Assembly (NCBI RefSeq): GCF_916700565.1
Contig: NZ_CAKAKO010000001.1
Location: 124,001-188,000 of the forward strand
Source: Xenophilus sp. Marseille-Q4582
Lineage (GTDB): Bacteria > Pseudomonadota > Gammaproteobacteria > Burkholderiales > Burkholderiaceae_C
Direction of reading: 5' to 3'
DNA: 64,000 nucleotides
Made by a program: the position numbers and the translations under genes. Of this stretch, positions 62,360-64,000 are shown in pieces. Positions within the stretch are counted from its first letter, which is position 1; every line of letters begins with the position of its first letter. A model generated the notes under the pieces. That model was not told the DNA's origin. It worked only from the letters and a program-made list of their open reading frames with translations, and searched no databases.

Positions 62360-63568
62360 TCAGGGCGGGCAGCCCTGGCCGGCACGCAAGGCCTGGGCCC
62401 GGCCGGCCGTGTCGGGGTGGCTGCTGAACCAGTCGGCCCCGGCGCTTTCCCCGGGGACGGGCGTGGCGCCGTCGGCGCCCGGCGCGCCGCCGGCCTTCTC
62501 CTTTGCGGGCCGCGGCGGGCCGTCGATGGTCTGCAGCAGGTCGGCCATGGGCGCCACCGGCAGCCCGGCCTGCCGCATCAAGGCGACGGCGAAGCAGTCG
62601 GCCTCGCGCTCGTGGTCGCGGCGGTACGCCAGGTGCGTGAGCACGGTGCTGGCCGTCGCCACCAGGCTGGAGACATCGCCCAGCGCCAGGCCGAGTCCGA
62701 CGTTGAGCACGCCTTGTTCCACCACCAGCCGCGTGCCGTGGCGGTGCACCACATGGCCCATCTCGTGCGCCAGCACGCCGGCCAGCGCGTCGTCGCCGAG
62801 CTTCGCGCGTTCGGCCGCGCGCACCAGCGCGTCGGTCATCACGATCTGGCCGCCGGGCAGCGCGAAGGCGTTGGCCGGCATGCCGCTGCGCAACGCGAGC
62901 TTCATGGGCGGCGCGTAGCCGCGGTAGCGTGCGAGCGGCCCGGGCCGCTCCTGCGCGAGGGCGGCGCGCCACTGGGCATCCAGCGCCTCGAAGCGCGCCT
63001 GCAGCGCGGCCTGGCGCTCGGCCGGCAGGCGGCTGGGGCGCAGGAAGCCGTCGTCCAGCTCGCGCATGGCCTCTTCGCTGAGCGTCTGCTCCCAGCCCAG
63101 CGGCACGAAGCGCGTGAGCTGGGTGGCCGCCCAGGGTGTGCCCCAGCGGTAGAAGGCCACCAGCCCCAGCACCGAGAGCAGCAGTACGGTGGCGAAGACC
63201 TGCCAGCGGGTCTGCATGCGCTGCGCCAGGCCGGGACGCGCACCGGCCGCCTGCAGCGCGGCCTGCCAGCGCGTGGCGTCCTCGATCTCCAGGCTGCCGT
63301 GCGGGCCCAGCCCCACCACCAGCCGGCGCGGTGCGTGGCGGCCGCTCCAGGTCTCGGGCCAGTCCACCGCGTCGTGCGCCAGGGCCGGCGGCGCGGGCGT
63401 GCGGGTGTTCAGCGGATGCACCTGCAGACCCGGGCCGCGCGCACCCGGCCGCAAACCCACGAGCACCGGCTGCGGCGTGCTGTGGATGCCGTCGAACCAG
63501 CGGGCCGGCACCAGCTCGGCGGGCGCGGCGGCAGGAGCGGGCGAGGCGGTCATGGACGCAGGCGCCAT
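62360..63568 (-). CDS. M48 family zinc metallopeptidase
   Basis: This 402-aa protein has a cytosolic-looking N-terminal part with a beta-sandwich-like region, one transmembrane helix (FATVLLLSVLGLVAFYRWG, residues 125-143) and a periplasmic peptidase domain with HExxH in GVLAHEMGHVVHRHG and the third ligand in HEREADCFAVAL. Such single-span M48 proteins are thought to act on envelope proteins. The ATG at 63568 starts 5 nt after the upstream stop; an alternative at 63553 gives MTASPAPAAAP. Confidence 0.88.
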   Translation of the reverse strand: MAPASMTASPAPAAAPAELVPARWFDGIHSTPQPVLVGLRPGARGPGLQVHPLNTRTPAPPALAHDAVDWPETWSGRHAPRRLVVGLGPHGSLEIEDATRWQAALQAAGARPGLAQRMQTRWQVFATVLLLSVLGLVAFYRWGTPWAATQLTRFVPLGWEQTLSEEAMRELDDGFLRPSRLPAERQAALQARFEALDAQWRAALAQERPGPLARYRGYAPPMKLALRSGMPANAFALPGGQIVMTDALVRAAERAKLGDDALAGVLAHEMGHVVHRHGTRLVVEQGVLNVGLGLALGDVSSLVATASTVLTHLAYRRDHEREADCFAVALMRQAGLPVAPMADLLQTIDGPPRPAKEKAGGAPGADGATPVPGESAGADWFSSHPDTAGRAQALRAGQGCPP

Positions 63569-63572
63569 CCGG

Positions 63573-64000
63573 TCAGCCGATCAGGTCCAGGCCGAGCGCA
63601 TCGGCCACGGCATCGCCGAAGCCCTGGTTCTGCTGTGCTTCCATGCGGCCCACGAGCTGGTCGAGCTCGCCCTTGATGTGCAGCGTCACCGATTCCGCCT
63701 TCATGCGGTACTCGGCCACGCGCGCGAAGGGCCGGTACAGCCCGAAGGTGATCAGCCCCAGCAGGATGTTCTTGAGCCGCAGGCCCACGAAGGCGCCCGG
63801 CCGCAGCCCGCTGCGAAAGCGTGCGACCGCGCCCAGGCCGACGTTGTTCCACATCAGCTGGAACATGCGCGCCTCGCGGTAGGCCAGCGCCGGCGAGCCG
63901 GCCAGGAAGAGCGCGAAAAAGCCGACGAAGAACAGCAGCATGATGAGCAGCACCATGCCGAAGCCGCGGCCACCGCCGCCGCCCAGCACGTTCAGCACGC
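63573..64000 (-). CDS. YjgN/DUF898 family membrane protein (partial)
   Basis: The sequence runs off the right edge, so only the C-terminal part (about 142 residues) is seen. It contains a hydrophobic segment (MVLLIMLLFFVGFFALFLAG) and the DUF898 signature AREARMFQLMW-type stretch YREARMFQLMWNNVGLG, then NILLGLITFGLYRPFARVAEYR. DUF898 proteins are polytopic inner-membrane proteins of unknown function, often next to M48 peptidases as here. The GTG at 63998 is probably internal, not the real start. Confidence 0.8.
   Translation of the reverse strand, partial: VLNVLGGGGGRGFGMVLLIMLLFFVGFFALFLAGSPALAYREARMFQLMWNNVGLGAVARFRSGLRPGAFVGLRLKNILLGLITFGLYRPFARVAEYRMKAESVTLHIKGELDQLVGRMEAQQNQGFGDAVADALGLDLIG

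Overview
The window is chromosomal DNA of a GC-rich betaproteobacterium. The protein content points to Burkholderiales, most likely Comamonadaceae (Variovorax/Acidovorax/Xenophilus-like): many ABC and TRAP uptake systems, small TetR-controlled acyl-CoA catabolic clusters, a ProQ-type RNA chaperone, UdgX, and rnpB next to cysK. This assignment is inferred from protein families and codon bias, not from a marker gene. Nearly all of the DNA is coding, in co-directional runs with 4-bp start/stop overlaps.

Layout. 1-1005: end of a sugar-acid dehydrogenase (SDR) and an FAH-family hydrolase, closed by a strong terminator. 1147-4563: a nickel unit with a NikR-box-like operator, nikR, a frameshifted TonB-dependent receptor and a DUF4198 protein. 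4992-15892: a TetR-led beta-oxidation cluster (acyl-CoA dehydrogenase, DUF2147, FadN-type bifunctional enzyme, thiolase, thioesterases, SDR, HCCA-isomerase-like protein, enoyl-CoA hydratase). It carries two foreign insertions: a 73-nt repeat inside the bifunctional enzyme, and a DUF559 endonuclease gene bracketed by inverted palindromic repeats. 15993-22583: an NMT1-type ABC transporter with a DapA-like enzyme, epimerase-like protein, GNAT and TetR, with two related operator-like palindromes. 22626-27009: YciA-type thioesterase, Atm1-type exporter, 2-hydroxyacid dehydrogenase and a HypT-like LysR.

27506-31763: glutamate/aspartate-type ABC transporter (gltIJKL) and a MetQ-like binding protein. 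31869-36899 (minus strand): TRAP transporter plus E1 alpha/beta of a 2-oxoacid-type dehydrogenase without E2/E3. 37139-38226: a complete IS1595-family element with an 8-bp target duplication, inserted exactly in the spacer of a CTGT-N8-ACAG LexA-type box. 38257-40998: the DNA-repair pair behind that box, a radical SAM protein and a DUF4130-UdgX fusion. 41045-44627: pyrC, an NYN-LOTUS protein, DUF3025 and htpX. 44746-52107: FAD hydroxylase, AraC regulator and a complete branched-chain-amino-acid-type (Liv) ABC transporter, then a truncated LysR remnant. 52402-58240: ProQ, flavin reductase, VUT transporter, FAD protein, J-domain protein and TSUP exporter. 58437-64000: cysK, rnpB with terminator, a pseudouridine synthase with an altered active site, a Nudix-MBL fusion, an M48 peptidase and an incomplete YjgN-family protein.

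The most notable signals are the IS-split SOS box ahead of the rSAM/UdgX pair, the DUF559 gene whose ends are built from 36-nt inverted palindromic repeats, the repeat family that has invaded the coding sequence of the beta-oxidation enzyme, and the two-site TetR regulon around an uncharacterised uptake and catabolic cluster.
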